A stretch of 64,000 bases of DNA from Candidatus Leucobacter sulfamidivorax. GTDB taxonomy: Bacteria > Actinomycetota > Actinomycetes > Actinomycetales > Microbacteriaceae. Positions within the stretch are counted from its first letter, which is position 1. Every line of letters begins with the position of its first letter. The DNA lies in contig QZLF01000001.1 in assembly GCA_016771945.1 (NCBI GenBank), positions 1,135,447-1,199,446 on the forward strand, in the 5' to 3' direction. This document shows positions 36,365-45,371 of this stretch, piece after piece. A program made the translations under genes and the position numbers. The notes under the pieces were generated by a model. It was not told the origin of the DNA. It made no database searches and was given only the letters and a program-made list of their open reading frames with translations.

Positions 36365-38771
36365 TGTCCCAGTCCGTCGTCTGGTGGTGTCCGACTTCCG
36401 ACGTATCGAGGGAACTCGGGAGTTCCCTCTCGACGCGCCCGTAGTTCTCATCCACGGCCCGAACGGGACTGGAAAGACTAGCGTTCTCTCCGCGTTGGAA
36501 CTCGCACTAACCGGCGAGATCCGGAGCATGGAACGTCATTCGGAGCATTACCGCGCGCACCTGCCGTTCCTCGGACAGTCGTACGCAACGGTGCGGGTGG
36601 ATGTGTCCCCGGACATACAAGGCAGCATGTCAGGGGCTCCGCTAACGGTGAGCGGTTCCCGGCTAGAAGGCACCCCCGCGTTGAATCAAGCAGCTGCGAA
36701 GTTCTATACCGAGCGGTGCTACCTGGATCAGTCGTCGCTAGGTCGCCTTTTGGATCTTTATCAAGCCCGGGAAGGCAGCGAGCAGACCGCGCTTGAGAAG
36801 TTCGTCAACGAGCTTCTTGGACTCGAGAAGCTTGATGCACTCCTTAGTGGGCTCAGTGATGCGAACGACTTCAGGTTACTCAAGAGGCTTGCGGCGGGTG
36901 TAGACGAGGCTGATCGTGAAGCGAAAGCAGCAACCGCTGATCTGAAGGACAAGACCGCATTGCGGGCCGATGTCCGAGCGGAGGTAGCCAGCGCTCGGCA
37001 AGCCACACGAGACGCGCTCACCGAACTCGAGCTCGGGCCTGTCGACAATGATGCTGATGTGGAGCTTGTGGAGCGCGTGCAGCGCGCGCTCAAGGACGAC
37101 AAGACTGCCGATGAACTTGCCGATGCGGAAAGGCTCCATCAGGAACTCATCGCTCTCGGTGGTCGCATCTCTGCTTTGGTCGAACGTCCGACCACGCAAC
37201 GGATCGACGAGACACGCACGGCCTTGGCATCCGCGAACGTGGCCAAGGAGGACTGGGCGCGCACTGACAGTGCGAAGATCGACGCTTGGGAGGAGAGAGC
37301 CAAAGTCGCCGGCGTTGATCTTCGAGTCGTACCCAGCGCCGCTGTGCAGCACGCCACAGACTTGATCGTCAAAGAACTAGAAAGTGGGGCAGAAGTTGAG
37401 GCGCGGGCTGCATCGGTGGGCACCGAACTGGGGGCAGGTCGCGCAGAGCTCGACGTTCTTCAGAAACGACTCTCGGACGCACACGAGAACTCAAGCGCGC
37501 TCGTTGAGGGGTTGACTGCACTCCGAAGCATTGTTGAGGCAAGCAACGTATGCCCGGTCTGTGACCGAGACTTCAACGAGGTTCGTACGCACGACCTCCG
37601 TGCCCATGTAGACGCGAAGCTAGACGAACTCACCAGTCACGGACAGCAACTTGTCAAACTGCGCGCCGAGCGTGACGAACTTGCGGCACAGGTTTCCCGC
37701 CTAGAAGTCCATCACGCTCAACTCACCGCTCAGACCCTCTCCGCCGAGCAGCGCCAGGTGCTTGAGCAGCGCCACTCGGCTCTTTTGCAGCTGGCATCCG
37801 AGGCCGCAGATATTGAGGCAGCGAAGTCCAAGGGGGCGGAGCTCACAGAGACAGTTCGTGATCTTCAGGAGACCCTTGGTGAGCTTGAGGCCGCGGCCTC
37901 CGAAGAGACTCACATCAGGAGCGAACTCGACAGATACGCGACCCTCTTCATGCTCACAGTGAAACCGACCTTCGATTCGTTTCAGACGGTGTGTTCCGAG
38001 CTTCTAGAAGCGGCCAAAGCGAAGGTCTCTCTGCTCGCCGAAAGAGCCAACCGTTATCAGGATGCGAAAGCCGAGGCGGCGAACCTGGCAGCGGTGCTCG
38101 AACGTGAGCAAGCCGTCGTGCAAAGTGTCGCTGAAGCGGCAGAGCGCAAGAAGCAGTGGGACGATCGAGTAACCGAGGCGAAGCGGCGCCAGGGAATCGC
38201 AAGAGAAGTTCGTGAGGCGGCTACACAGACGCGGACGGACATCGTCCATCGTGTCTTCACCGAATCTCTCAATGATGTGTGGAAGACCGTGTTCACCAGA
38301 CTCGCCCCGAACGAGGGTTTTATCCCGAGCTTCGGTATCCCCAGCGCGACCAAGAAGACCTTTGACATCAACCTGGAGACGACTCACCGAAATGGTGAGG
38401 CGGGTGGCCCGCCCCAGATGATGCTCTCCGCAGGAAACCTGAACACGGCCGCACTGTCCTTGTTCCTCGCGCTCCACCTTGCGGTGCAGCCCGTCGTACC
38501 CTGTCTAGTCTTTGATGACCCAGTTCAGGCGATGGACGAGGTCCACGTGGCGCAGTTTGCCGGACTGATCCGTCTGCTCTCGAAGCAGAACGGCAGGCAA
38601 GTCATCATCGCTGTTCACGAGCGCGAGCTATTTGACTATCTTGCCCTGGAGCTCAGTCCGGCATACGCAGGCGACGAACTAATCACCATCGAGCTTGGCG
38701 AACGTGCAGCTGATGAAGATCAGGGCATCAATCGCCATACCTGGGTTCCGGACGTAGCGATCGCAGGATAG
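36357..38771 (+). CDS. SMC/Rad50-like ATPase with zinc hook (LmuB-like)
   Basis: 804 residues from ATG 36357; the longer frame to 36276 overlaps the previous gene and is not supported. The N-terminal half-ATPase has Walker A GPNGTGKT at 34-41. Long coiled coils surround a single CPVC at 399-402, the Rad50-type zinc hook that joins two molecules. The C-terminal half-ATPase has the signature LSAGNLN near 690, Walker B CLVFDDPVQAMDE with D720-D721, and a switch His (AVHERELF). It probably senses abnormal DNA ends or structures and triggers the SIR2 effector, by analogy with Lamassu. It is the last gene of the three-gene unit. Confidence 0.88.
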   Translation: MSDVPVRRLVVSDFRRIEGTREFPLDAPVVLIHGPNGTGKTSVLSALELALTGEIRSMERHSEHYRAHLPFLGQSYATVRVDVSPDIQGSMSGAPLTVSGSRLEGTPALNQAAAKFYTERCYLDQSSLGRLLDLYQAREGSEQTALEKFVNELLGLEKLDALLSGLSDANDFRLLKRLAAGVDEADREAKAATADLKDKTALRADVRAEVASARQATRDALTELELGPVDNDADVELVERVQRALKDDKTADELADAERLHQELIALGGRISALVERPTTQRIDETRTALASANVAKEDWARTDSAKIDAWEERAKVAGVDLRVVPSAAVQHATDLIVKELESGAEVEARAASVGTELGAGRAELDVLQKRLSDAHENSSALVEGLTALRSIVEASNVCPVCDRDFNEVRTHDLRAHVDAKLDELTSHGQQLVKLRAERDELAAQVSRLEVHHAQLTAQTLSAEQRQVLEQRHSALLQLASEAADIEAAKSKGAELTETVRDLQETLGELEAAASEETHIRSELDRYATLFMLTVKPTFDSFQTVCSELLEAAKAKVSLLAERANRYQDAKAEAANLAAVLEREQAVVQSVAEAAERKKQWDDRVTEAKRRQGIAREVREAATQTRTDIVHRVFTESLNDVWKTVFTRLAPNEGFIPSFGIPSATKKTFDINLETTHRNGEAGGPPQMMLSAGNLNTAALSLFLALHLAVQPVVPCLVFDDPVQAMDEVHVAQFAGLIRLLSKQNGRQVIIAVHERELFDYLALELSPAYAGDELITIELGERAADEDQGINRHTWVPDVAIAG

Positions 38772-38940
38772 ACAAAATGATGCGATTCGCTCCTGTCTCT
38801 CAGAAGACAACAAAGCGCACCCCGATGCTGAGAACTAATCGAGTGCTATCGGCCCACGGAGTCGTTAGCATCTGTGCGGGCACTTCGGATGCATCGACTA
38901 ACAAGCCGGAATGCACTGAGTCAGTCGAGAGGGCGATGAC

Positions 38941-39255
38941 ATGACAGTTCACTATTTTGACTCACAAGGTCGCTGGATCGCTTTTAGAACTAGTCAGGAC
39001 GACAAAAACTTGTTCGACGCCCGCTCGCGCTGGATCGGCTGGCTGGCGTGGGACAATGACGACGTCTGCGGAGTCGCGACGAAGAAGTACCTCGGTACGC
39101 TGGTGGGAGATCGCTTTCTGCGGAAGACATCACCGCCGTCGTACTACACTCCGTACACGCCCTACACCCCTTACACGCCGTATGCCCCTTTCACGCCTTA
39201 CTCGAAGCACTCGATCACCATGCCGAGCGGGTTCCGGGACGTCAACTTCTCTTAA
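38941..39255 (+). CDS. 4-fold beta-flower-like protein with Tyr-Thr-Pro repeats
   Basis: A 104-residue protein. The first ~65 residues repeat a short strand-turn unit (YFDSQGRWIAF, LFDARSRWIGWLAW, VCGVATKKYLGTL, VGDRFLRK), which fits the 4-fold beta-flower family. Then comes SYYTPYTPYTPYTPYAPFTPY, split here as YTPYTPYTPYTPYA and PFTPYS: about six near-identical YTP units. A short polar tail ends the protein. GAGAGGGCG precedes the ATG by about ten bases. It lies 169 bases after the ATPase, so it may be a separate unit. The family call is from pattern recognition; the function is unknown. Confidence 0.6.
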   Translation: MTVHYFDSQGRWIAFRTSQDDKNLFDARSRWIGWLAWDNDDVCGVATKKYLGTLVGDRFLRKTSPPSYYTPYTPYTPYTPYAPFTPYSKHSITMPSGFRDVNFS

Positions 39256-39263
39256 GCACTGTG

Positions 39264-39347
39264 ATGACCATGGACCTCGACGGTGACAATCTTGGCTACC
39301 GCACGTGCTCTGAGTGCGGTCGGGATCTTGGTCATGCTTCAATCTGA
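39264..39347 (+). CDS. Tiny CxxC peptide ORF (low confidence)
   Basis: A 27-codon frame, MTMDLDGDNLGYRTCSECGRDLGHASI by parts (LGYRTCSECGRDLG is the core), with one CxxC like half of a zinc ribbon. It starts eight bases after the beta-flower gene and has no clear ribosome site. It may be a genuine small gene or a remnant at the island end. Confidence 0.3.
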   Translation: MTMDLDGDNLGYRTCSECGRDLGHASI

Positions 39348-39433
39348 CCTTGGCGGACTGGGATTCGCCCTCTGATCAGCCCCGTTCTGACCGCGCTGGC
39401 GGCTAGAATAGAAGCACCCAATCGAGGTGTACT

Positions 39434-39449
39434 TTCCATTCCTTGCTGA
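39434..39449 (+). repeat. 16-bp direct repeat, copy 2: att site inside comM
   Basis: Identical to 33819-33834. In the comM frame it reads F-P-F-L-A-E, covering the position of the Walker B acidic pair that precedes APEF in this family. Confidence 0.8.
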
Positions 39450-40065
39450 GGCCCCCGAGTTTCCGCGCTCGGTGCTCGACAGCCTTCGGCAACCGCTCGA
39501 ATCGGGCCGGGTGGAGGTGATGCGCGCGCGGATCAAGACCACCCTGCCGGCACGGCTGCAGCTGGTGCTCGCGGCGAACCCGTGCCCCTGCGGCAACGCC
39601 GAATCGCTCGATGTCACCCGCCCGTGCCGGTGCACCCCGAACGCGCGCATCCGCTACCAGCAGCGCATCTCGGGCCCCCTGAGCGACCGCATCGACCTGC
39701 GCCTCACCGTGCGCCGAGTGGCGAGCGTGCTCGACGCCGAGGCGGCCGGCGACCGGCCGAACAGCCGCGAACTGCGCGCCCGCGTGATGGCCGCCCGCGA
39801 GCGGGCCGCCGAGCGCTTGAGCGGCACCCGCTGGCAGGTCAACGGCGAAGTGCCGGGGGAGTGGTTCCGCTCGCCCGAGAGACGACTTCCCCGCGCCGAG
39901 ACCGCCGTGCTGGATCAAGCCTATGCGCGGGGCTCGCTCACGCTCCGCGGATACGACCGGATCCTCCGCCTCGGCTGGACCATCGCGGACCTGGACGGTA
40001 AGGAGCGCCCGGGCCGGGCCGAACTGGCCCGTGCGCTCGCGCTGCGCGGAGGAGGGGCGCGGTGA
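39434..40065 (+). pseudogene. comM: comM (YifB-type Mg-chelatase-like AAA+ helicase), C-terminal fragment
   Basis: About 210 codons of the C-terminal part of ComM/YifB, a protein usually ~510 residues long. ComM is a branch-migration helicase that acts in natural transformation. The visible fragment holds EAPEFPRSVLDSLRQPLESG, the zinc-binding-like PCPCGNAES...RPCRCTP, sensor-region QQRISGPLSDRIDLRL, and ARGSLTLRGYDRILRLGWTIADL. The frame is closed upstream by a TAG at 39409, so the fragment has no native start. The missing N-terminal part, with Walker A, should lie at the left end of the ICE. The fragment still overlaps dprA by four bases. Confidence 0.93.
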
Positions 40066-41429
40066 GGGCCGGCGCCACTGCGAAAGGCGACGAGCGGCCG
40101 ACCTTCGGGGAGGTGCGTGCGGAGCCGGAGGTGCGTGCGCAGCTGGAACGGCTCTCCACGGGGGAGAACTCGGGAGAGAGGCTGGAGGAGCCGGTCGGTG
40201 AGTGCGCGGACCGCTCTGCGGACGCGCGGCGCCGCGCCGATGAGGTCTTCGCTCGGATCGCATGGTCGGGCATCGCGGAACCGGGAGACGGCGTCGCGGG
40301 CACCCTGCTCGCCGGATTGGGTGCCGGTACCGCATTGGAGATACTGGTGCGGGCCTCCGGAGCCGCGGAGCTCAGGAGCGCGGTGGCGGCGGCGGGCATC
40401 GACCTCGACGCCGGCACCGCCCGCGCGGCATTCGGTCGCTGGGCTCCTCGCCTCAGTAGAGCCCGCGTGCTGCAGGACATCGATCAGGCGCTCCGTGCCG
40501 GGATGCGCATCGTCGTACCGGGCGACGCGTTCTGGCCCGACGCGCTGGCGGACCTCGGCGCGCACCAGCCTCTCATGCTCTGGCTCCGGGGAGAGGCGTC
40601 CCTCCTGCGCGCCCCCGCGCTCTCGGTGGTGGGCGCCCGCGCCGCGACGGAGTACGGCACCGACGTGACCGCGGAGATCGTCACGGGAGTGTGCGGAGCC
40701 GGCCTCACGATCGTCTCGGGTGCCGCGTACGGAGTCGACGCAGTGGCGCATCGCGCCGCGCTCGCCGCAGGCGCCCCCACGGTCGCCGTGCTCGCAGGCG
40801 GTGCGGATCACGTCTACCCCGCGGCGCACGCGCCCCTGCTCGGGCGCATCTCCCGGGACGGGCTGGTCTGCGCCGAGATGCCTCCGGGTTCGACGCCGAC
40901 CCGCTGGCGCTTCCTGCAGCGCAACCGCATCATCGCCGCGCTTTCCGGGGCCACGCTCGTCACCGAGGCGGGCATGCGCTCGGGAACGCTCAACACGGCG
41001 GGCCACGCCGCGAGTCTGGGCAGGACGCTGGGGGCGGTGCCGGGCCCGGTCACCTCCGCGGCGTCGGTCGGCTGCCATCGCCTCATCCGCGAATACGGCG
41101 CCACCCTCGTCACGAACGCCTCGGAGGCCTGCGAACTGCTGGGCTTCGATGATCGCTTCGGCGGGGTCCTCGAATCCGGGATCGGAGGGGATGCCGTCGG
41201 TTCGGGAGCCGGATCCGCAGGGCCTCGCGAATCCTCGCTGCACCGGCGCGTGGTCGACGCGCTGCCGCTCCGCGGGGGCCGCGCGGCCTCGGAGGTCGCT
41301 CGCCGCGCGGGTTTGAGCCTCGAGGAGGCGCGCGGAGGCCTTGCGGAGCTCGAGTTGCTCGGACGGGTGGGCCGTCGCGACTCGCCCGGAGTGGGGGAGG
41401 AGCTATGGGCGCTCGTGCGTCGACAATAG
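40062..41429 (+). CDS. dprA: DprA DNA-processing protein (chromosomal)
   Basis: 455 residues. GTG 40062 overlaps the comM stop (GTGA), the native chromosomal arrangement. The Rossmann-like core is complete: [71 protein letters not shown] and [16 protein letters not shown]-terminal winged-helix domain ([37 protein letters not shown], split here at [10 protein letters not shown]) ends the protein. DprA loads RecA on incoming single strands during transformation. The N-terminal ~60 residues before [10 protein letters not shown] are poorly conserved, so a later start is possible. Insertion in comM may change its transcription. Confidence 0.93.
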   Translation: MRAGATAKGDERPTFGEVRAEPEVRAQLERLSTGENSGERLEEPVGECADRSADARRRADEVFARIAWSGIAEPGDGVAGTLLAGLGAGTALEILVRASGAAELRSAVAAAGIDLDAGTARAAFGRWAPRLSRARVLQDIDQALRAGMRIVVPGDAFWPDALADLGAHQPLMLWLRGEASLLRAPALSVVGARAATEYGTDVTAEIVTGVCGAGLTIVSGAAYGVDAVAHRAALAAGAPTVAVLAGGADHVYPAAHAPLLGRISRDGLVCAEMPPGSTPTRWRFLQRNRIIAALSGATLVTEAGMRSGTLNTAGHAASLGRTLGAVPGPVTSAASVGCHRLIREYGATLVTNASEACELLGFDDRFGGVLESGIGGDAVGSGAGSAGPRESSLHRRVVDALPLRGGRAASEVARRAGLSLEEARGGLAELELLGRVGRRDSPGVGEELWALVRRQ

Positions 41430-41433
41430 GAGC

Positions 41434-42447
41434 ATGCGGTTGGACGAGGCGATCGAGGGGTTTCTCGAGGCGGTCGAGTACGAGTACGGGTACTCGTCGA
41501 ACACCGTCAAGGCCTATCGCCGCGACCTCGTCTCCCTCGCGCGGTTCGTCGAGGGCGAGGACGGGCCCGCGCGTCGCGATGTCGCGGAACTCGACCTCGA
41601 GACGCTGCGCGGCTGGTTGTGGAGCAGACAGCAGCAGGGCGCCGCCGCGAGCACGCTCGGCCGGAACGTCGCGGCTCTGAAGTCGTTCGGCAAGTGGCTC
41701 GAGCTTCGGCGGCTCGCCCCGGCGAACCCTGCTTCGCGCCTGCACGCGCCCAAGACGCCGAACTCGCTGCCGCGGGTGCTGAGCGGCGAGCAGATCGACC
41801 GCATCCTCGCGCGGGCCGAGCGGCTCGCCGAGACGGGGGATCCCGAGCGGATCCGCGATCGCGCGGTGCTCGAACTGCTCTACGCCGCCGCGCTGCGTGT
41901 CTCCGAGCTCTGCGGGTTGTCGCTGCGGGGCCTGGACCTCGCCGAGCGCTCCGTGCGGGTCACCGGCAAGGGGAACAAGGAGCGGGTCGTGCCTCTCGGC
42001 GCCCCGGCCGCCCACGCCCTCGCCGACTACCTCGACCGGGCCCGCCCGCAGCTCGCGGCGCGCGCGGAGGCCCGAGCCGCCGGGGCCGGCACGGTCGCGA
42101 CCGGAGCGGCTGCGACCGGCACAGCCGTGACCGGGGCGGCCGCGACAGGTGCAGGGCCGGGTTCGGCATCGGGCCTGCTGTTCCTCGGCAATCGAGGCGG
42201 GGGCCTCAGCACCAGCTCCGTCTACCGACTCGTCTCCCGCGAGCTCGAGCAGGAGCCCGGCACCGGCCCGCGCGGCCCGCACACGCTACGGCACTCGGCG
42301 GCCACGCACCTGCTCGACGGCGGCGCGGACCTGCGGGTCGTGCAGGAGATGCTCGGCCACGCGAGCCTGGGCAGCACGCAGATCTACACCCACGTCTCCA
42401 CCGAGCGACTCGTGCAGGCCTACCGGCAGGCACACCCGCGCGCCTGA
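41434..42447 (+). CDS. xerC: XerC tyrosine recombinase with an Ala/Thr/Gly insertion
   Basis: 337 residues from ATG 41434 (AGGAG just upstream), encoding the chromosome-dimer resolvase that acts at dif with XerD. The catalytic set is complete: R155, K179, H283, R286, H309 and Y318 (IYTH). The N-terminal core-binding domain is normal ([21 protein letters not shown]). Residues ~216-244 are an extra low-complexity run built from [13 protein letters not shown]-type units between the beta hairpin and the second catalytic block; XerC proteins normally lack it. The gene begins four bases after dprA in the same operon. Confidence 0.93.
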   Translation: MRLDEAIEGFLEAVEYEYGYSSNTVKAYRRDLVSLARFVEGEDGPARRDVAELDLETLRGWLWSRQQQGAAASTLGRNVAALKSFGKWLELRRLAPANPASRLHAPKTPNSLPRVLSGEQIDRILARAERLAETGDPERIRDRAVLELLYAAALRVSELCGLSLRGLDLAERSVRVTGKGNKERVVPLGAPAAHALADYLDRARPQLAARAEARAAGAGTVATGAAATGTAVTGAAATGAGPGSASGLLFLGNRGGGLSTSSVYRLVSRELEQEPGTGPRGPHTLRHSAATHLLDGGADLRVVQEMLGHASLGSTQIYTHVSTERLVQAYRQAHPRA

Positions 42448-42487
42448 ACGCCTGCGCGCCTGAACGCCCGTCCGGCCGAGAGACCGC

Positions 42488-43051
42488 TCACCACGGCAGC
42501 AGCACCGGTCGCGCCCGCAGGAAGCGCATCGGATTGACGTACGCGCCGTCGACGCGCACCCCCAGGTGCAGGCAGGCCGCGAGGCAGTGCCCGCCCGAGG
42601 CCACCGTCCCGATCGCCTCACCGCGCACCACCCGATCGCCCTCCCGCAGTTCGCTCGTCACCGGCTCCAGCGAGAGCACGGTGCGGTCGTCGACGCGGAC
42701 GGAGATCAGCGGCCGATCCACCACCGTGCCGACGAATGAGACCGTACCCGTCGCGGGTGTCCGCACCTCGAGACCCTCGACGGCCGGCAGGTCGATGCCC
42801 CGGTGCCCGGCACGATACGGTCCGTCGGGCAGCGAGTACGCGGCCGAGACGCGCAGCGGGTACCCGAGCGGCGGGTGCCAGAGCGCGCCGGAGGGCGAGG
42901 CGGCCGGCGCAGGGGGAGCCGGTGTCAGGAGAGCCGGCGCAGGAGGAAGCGGTGCAGGAGGAAGCGCTGCGCTCAGGGACTGCACTCCGAGGGCGGCCGC
43001 CGCGAGGAACCGCGGTACGAGAGCGCGCATGGCCGGATAGCGGGTTCCCAT
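42488..43051 (-). CDS. Secreted M23-family peptidase-like protein
   Basis: It encodes about 187 residues from ATG 43051 (or 43030). A signal peptide is visible ([21 protein letters not shown]), then a Pro/Ala-rich linker and an M23/LytM-type domain: GHRGID with the HxxxD metal motif, [34 protein letters not shown], and [13 protein letters not shown]. The last motif has HLG rather than the usual HxH, though the first His is present in GGHC, so catalysis is uncertain. It is probably a cell-wall remodelling enzyme or a regulator of one. It converges on xerC (40-base gap). Confidence 0.8.
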   Translation of the reverse strand: MGTRYPAMRALVPRFLAAAALGVQSLSAALPPAPLPPAPALLTPAPPAPAASPSGALWHPPLGYPLRVSAAYSLPDGPYRAGHRGIDLPAVEGLEVRTPATGTVSFVGTVVDRPLISVRVDDRTVLSLEPVTSELREGDRVVRGEAIGTVASGGHCLAACLHLGVRVDGAYVNPMRFLRARPVLLPW

Positions 43052-43376
43052 GCTCCGAGCCTCGCAGCTCCGCGCGACCGCGACGCAGCGGAGCCGAGAT
43101 CCGTTGAGAACCCATGGGATTCCCAGCGGGGAGGCGGGTGTGAGGGACGAATGGGGGAGCGGAATGGCTGCTACACTGGTACGGCGCCTCGCAAGAGGTG
43201 ACTTCGCGTGCCCGCTCACGGCGCACCGCCATCGGTCCCCATCGCACGACCCGCAGGGTTCTTCCCAGCGTGCCGCGCCCGGGGCGGCGGCAACCGGGGC
43301 ACCAGGATTCGGGATCCACCCGAGAATACAACCGCAACCGCGCGCCCGCAGGGGTGCGCAGAACAGGAGAACGGCC
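43052..43376. promoter_or_regulatory. Leader/promoter region of the rpsB operon
   Basis: 325 bases between the divergent peptidase gene and rpsB, with no gene. TACACT at 43172-43177 is a good -10 candidate; no strong -35 is visible. A small hairpin, CCTC-GCAA-GAGG, lies about ten bases downstream of it. The remaining ~200-base leader is GC-rich and could carry regulation of ribosomal-protein expression, but I see no known leader motif. The ribosome site AGGAGA is 8 bases before the GTG start. Confidence 0.5.
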
Positions 43377-44321
43377 GTGGCCGTCGTCACCATCCGCCAG
43401 CTGCTCGACAGCGGCGTCCACTTCGGACATCAGACCCGTCGCTGGAACCCCAAGATGAAGCGCTTCATCTTCACCGAGCGCTCGGGCATCTACATCATCG
43501 ACCTGCAGCAGTCGCTCAAGTACATCGATGAGGCCTACGACTTCGTGAAGAACACCGTCGCCCGCGGCGGCAGCATCCTCTTCGTCGGCACCAAGAAGCA
43601 GGCGCAGGAGGCCATCGCGGAGCAGGCCGCTCGCGTGAACCAGCCCTACGTGAACCAGCGCTGGCTGGGCGGTCTGCTGACCAACTTCCAGACCGTCACC
43701 GGTCGCCTCGAGCGCATGAAGGAGCTCGAGCAGCTCGACTTCGAGGGCGGCACTAGCGGCTTCACCAAGAAGGAGCTGCTGCTCAAGAAGCGCGAGCTCG
43801 AGAAGCTGCAGAAGTCGCTCGGCGGCATCCGCCACATGGCGAAGACCCCGTCGGCCCTCTGGGTGGTCGACACCAAGAAGGAGCACCTCGCGATCGACGA
43901 GGCCAAGAAGCTCGGCATCCCCGTGATCGCCATCCTCGACACCAACTGCGACCCCGACGAGGTCACCTACCCGATCCCGGGCAACGACGACGCGATCCGC
44001 TCGGTCGCGCTGCTCACCCGCGTGATCGCGGACGCCGCCGCCGAGGGCCTCATGGAGCGCCACCAGAAGCCCGCCGAGGGCGACGCCGCCGCCGAGCCGC
44101 TCGCCGAGTGGGAGGTCGAGCTGCTGAACGCCGAGGTCCAGGCCGACGAGGTCGAGGCCGCGGCCACCGCGGTCGAGGGCGCCGTCGAAGCCGCCGCCGA
44201 GGGTTCGAGCGACGCGGCCGAGGTCGCCGAGACCGCCGCCGAGGCCGTCGAGGCTGCCCCCGAGGCCGTCGAGACCGCCGCCGAGGCTGCCCCCGAGGCC
44301 GTCGAGGCCGCCGCCGAGTAA
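43377..44321 (+). CDS. rpsB: 30S ribosomal protein S2
   Basis: 314 residues from GTG 43377. The S2 core is complete: [84 protein letters not shown] and [23 protein letters not shown]. An acidic Ala/Glu-rich tail of ~70 residues follows ([19 protein letters not shown]), a common feature of actinobacterial S2 proteins. It is the first gene of the rpsB-tsf pair. Confidence 0.98.
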   Translation: MAVVTIRQLLDSGVHFGHQTRRWNPKMKRFIFTERSGIYIIDLQQSLKYIDEAYDFVKNTVARGGSILFVGTKKQAQEAIAEQAARVNQPYVNQRWLGGLLTNFQTVTGRLERMKELEQLDFEGGTSGFTKKELLLKKRELEKLQKSLGGIRHMAKTPSALWVVDTKKEHLAIDEAKKLGIPVIAILDTNCDPDEVTYPIPGNDDAIRSVALLTRVIADAAAEGLMERHQKPAEGDAAAEPLAEWEVELLNAEVQADEVEAAATAVEGAVEAAAEGSSDAAEVAETAAEAVEAAPEAVETAAEAAPEAVEAAAE

Positions 44322-44356
44322 TCCGCTCCGCCACCCGGACGCACACACAGAACTGA

Positions 44357-44392
44357 ATCCCGCGACCGCGCCCTCGGGGCTGCGCGCGGGAT
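44357..44392 (+). terminator. GC-rich hairpin between rpsB and tsf
   Basis: ATCCCGCG at 44357-44364 pairs with CGCGGGAT at 44385-44392, with further pairing inside. There is no U-run, and it sits 29 bases before tsf, so it may be an attenuator or processing site rather than a full stop. Confidence 0.5.
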
Positions 44393-44420
44393 GACGAAGA
44401 ACAACCATAAGGAGTCACAC

Positions 44421-45251
44421 ATGGCTGCAGTCAGCATGGCCGCGGTGAAGGAACTGCGCGAGCGCCTCGGCGCCGGCATGGTCGACAGCAAGAACGCGCT
44501 GGTCGAGGCCGAAGGCGACATCGAGAAGGCGATCGAGATCCTCCGCCTCAAGGGCCTCAAGGGCGTCGCGAAGCGCGAGGGCCGCGAGGCGAGCGAGGGC
44601 CTCGTCGCCGTCGTGCAGCGCGACGGCTCGGCGACCCTGATCGAGCTCGTCTGCGAGACCGACTTCGTCGCGAAGAACGAGAAGTTCCTCGCCCTCGGCG
44701 ACCGGATCCTCGAGGCCATCGCCGAGTCCGGCGCGAAGACCCTCGAGGAGGCCCTCGCGGCCCCGCTCGAGAACGGCACCGTCGAGTCGACGATCACGGA
44801 CGAGTCGGCGATCATCGGCGAGAAGATCCAGCTGCGTCGCGTGACCGTCGTCGAGGCGCCCCGCACCGCGGTCTACCTGCACCGCACCTCGAAGGACCTG
44901 CCCCCGCAGATCGGCGTGGTCGTGGGCTACGAGGGCGACGACGAGAAGGTCGCGACCAGCATCGCGCAGCACATCTCCTTCGCCGAGCCGGTGTACGTGA
45001 ACCGCGACGAGGTGCCGCAGGCCGACGTCGACAAGGAGCGCGACATCGTCACCGAGATCTCGAAGAACGAGGGCAAGCCCGAGGCCGCCCTGCCGAAGAT
45101 CATCGACGGCCGCCTGAACGCGTTCTTCAAGCAGATCGTGCTGAACGAGCAGGAGCACGCGCTCGATGCCGACAAGCGCCCGGTCGCCAAGGTGGCCGAG
45201 GCCGCCGGCATCACCGTCACGGGCTTCGCCCGCGGCAAGGTCGGCGCCTAA
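44421..45251 (+). CDS. tsf: Elongation factor Ts
   Basis: 276 residues from ATG 44421, with AAGGAG eight bases upstream. The N-terminal UBA-like region (VKELRERLGAGMVDSKNALVEAEGDIEKAIE, key part LRERLGAGMVDSKNAL) and the TDFVAKN motif are diagnostic. EF-Ts exchanges GDP for GTP on EF-Tu. It has the usual length for the family and no odd features. It lies 99 bases after rpsB, separated by a hairpin. Confidence 0.98.
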   Translation: MAAVSMAAVKELRERLGAGMVDSKNALVEAEGDIEKAIEILRLKGLKGVAKREGREASEGLVAVVQRDGSATLIELVCETDFVAKNEKFLALGDRILEAIAESGAKTLEEALAAPLENGTVESTITDESAIIGEKIQLRRVTVVEAPRTAVYLHRTSKDLPPQIGVVVGYEGDDEKVATSIAQHISFAEPVYVNRDEVPQADVDKERDIVTEISKNEGKPEAALPKIIDGRLNAFFKQIVLNEQEHALDADKRPVAKVAEAAGITVTGFARGKVGA

Positions 45252-45260
45252 GCGCCTCGC

Positions 45261-45298
45261 GCACGGGACCCGGGCCGTCTTCGGCTCGGGTCCCGTGC
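45261..45298 (+). terminator. Strong hairpin after tsf
   Basis: GCACGGGACCCG at 45261-45272 pairs perfectly with CGGGTCCCGTGC at 45287-45298. No T-tract follows, but the 12-bp stem ten bases after the tsf stop is a good terminator candidate before the pyrH promoter region. Confidence 0.75.
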
Positions 45299-45371
45299 TG
45301 TGCGGGGGCAGGAGGATCGCCGGGCCCCGCACACTAAGCTGAATGCAGCCGAGAACACCGAAGGAGACCCC

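Larger units (their letters stand above)
33835..39433. mobile_element. 5.6-kb defence island stacked between ICE and comM
   Basis: The segment lies between two identical 16-bp repeats. It has visibly lower GC than the ICE on its left and the chromosome on its right. It carries four or five plus-strand genes and no integrase, so it looks like a passive cassette that uses the ICE's recombinase (a cis-mobilisable type of element). The direction of stacking is inferred. Confidence 0.7.

Noticed and set aside
39140-39210. Short tandem DNA repeat near the island end
   Set aside because: Not a CRISPR or att site: it is the coding repeat for YTP units.
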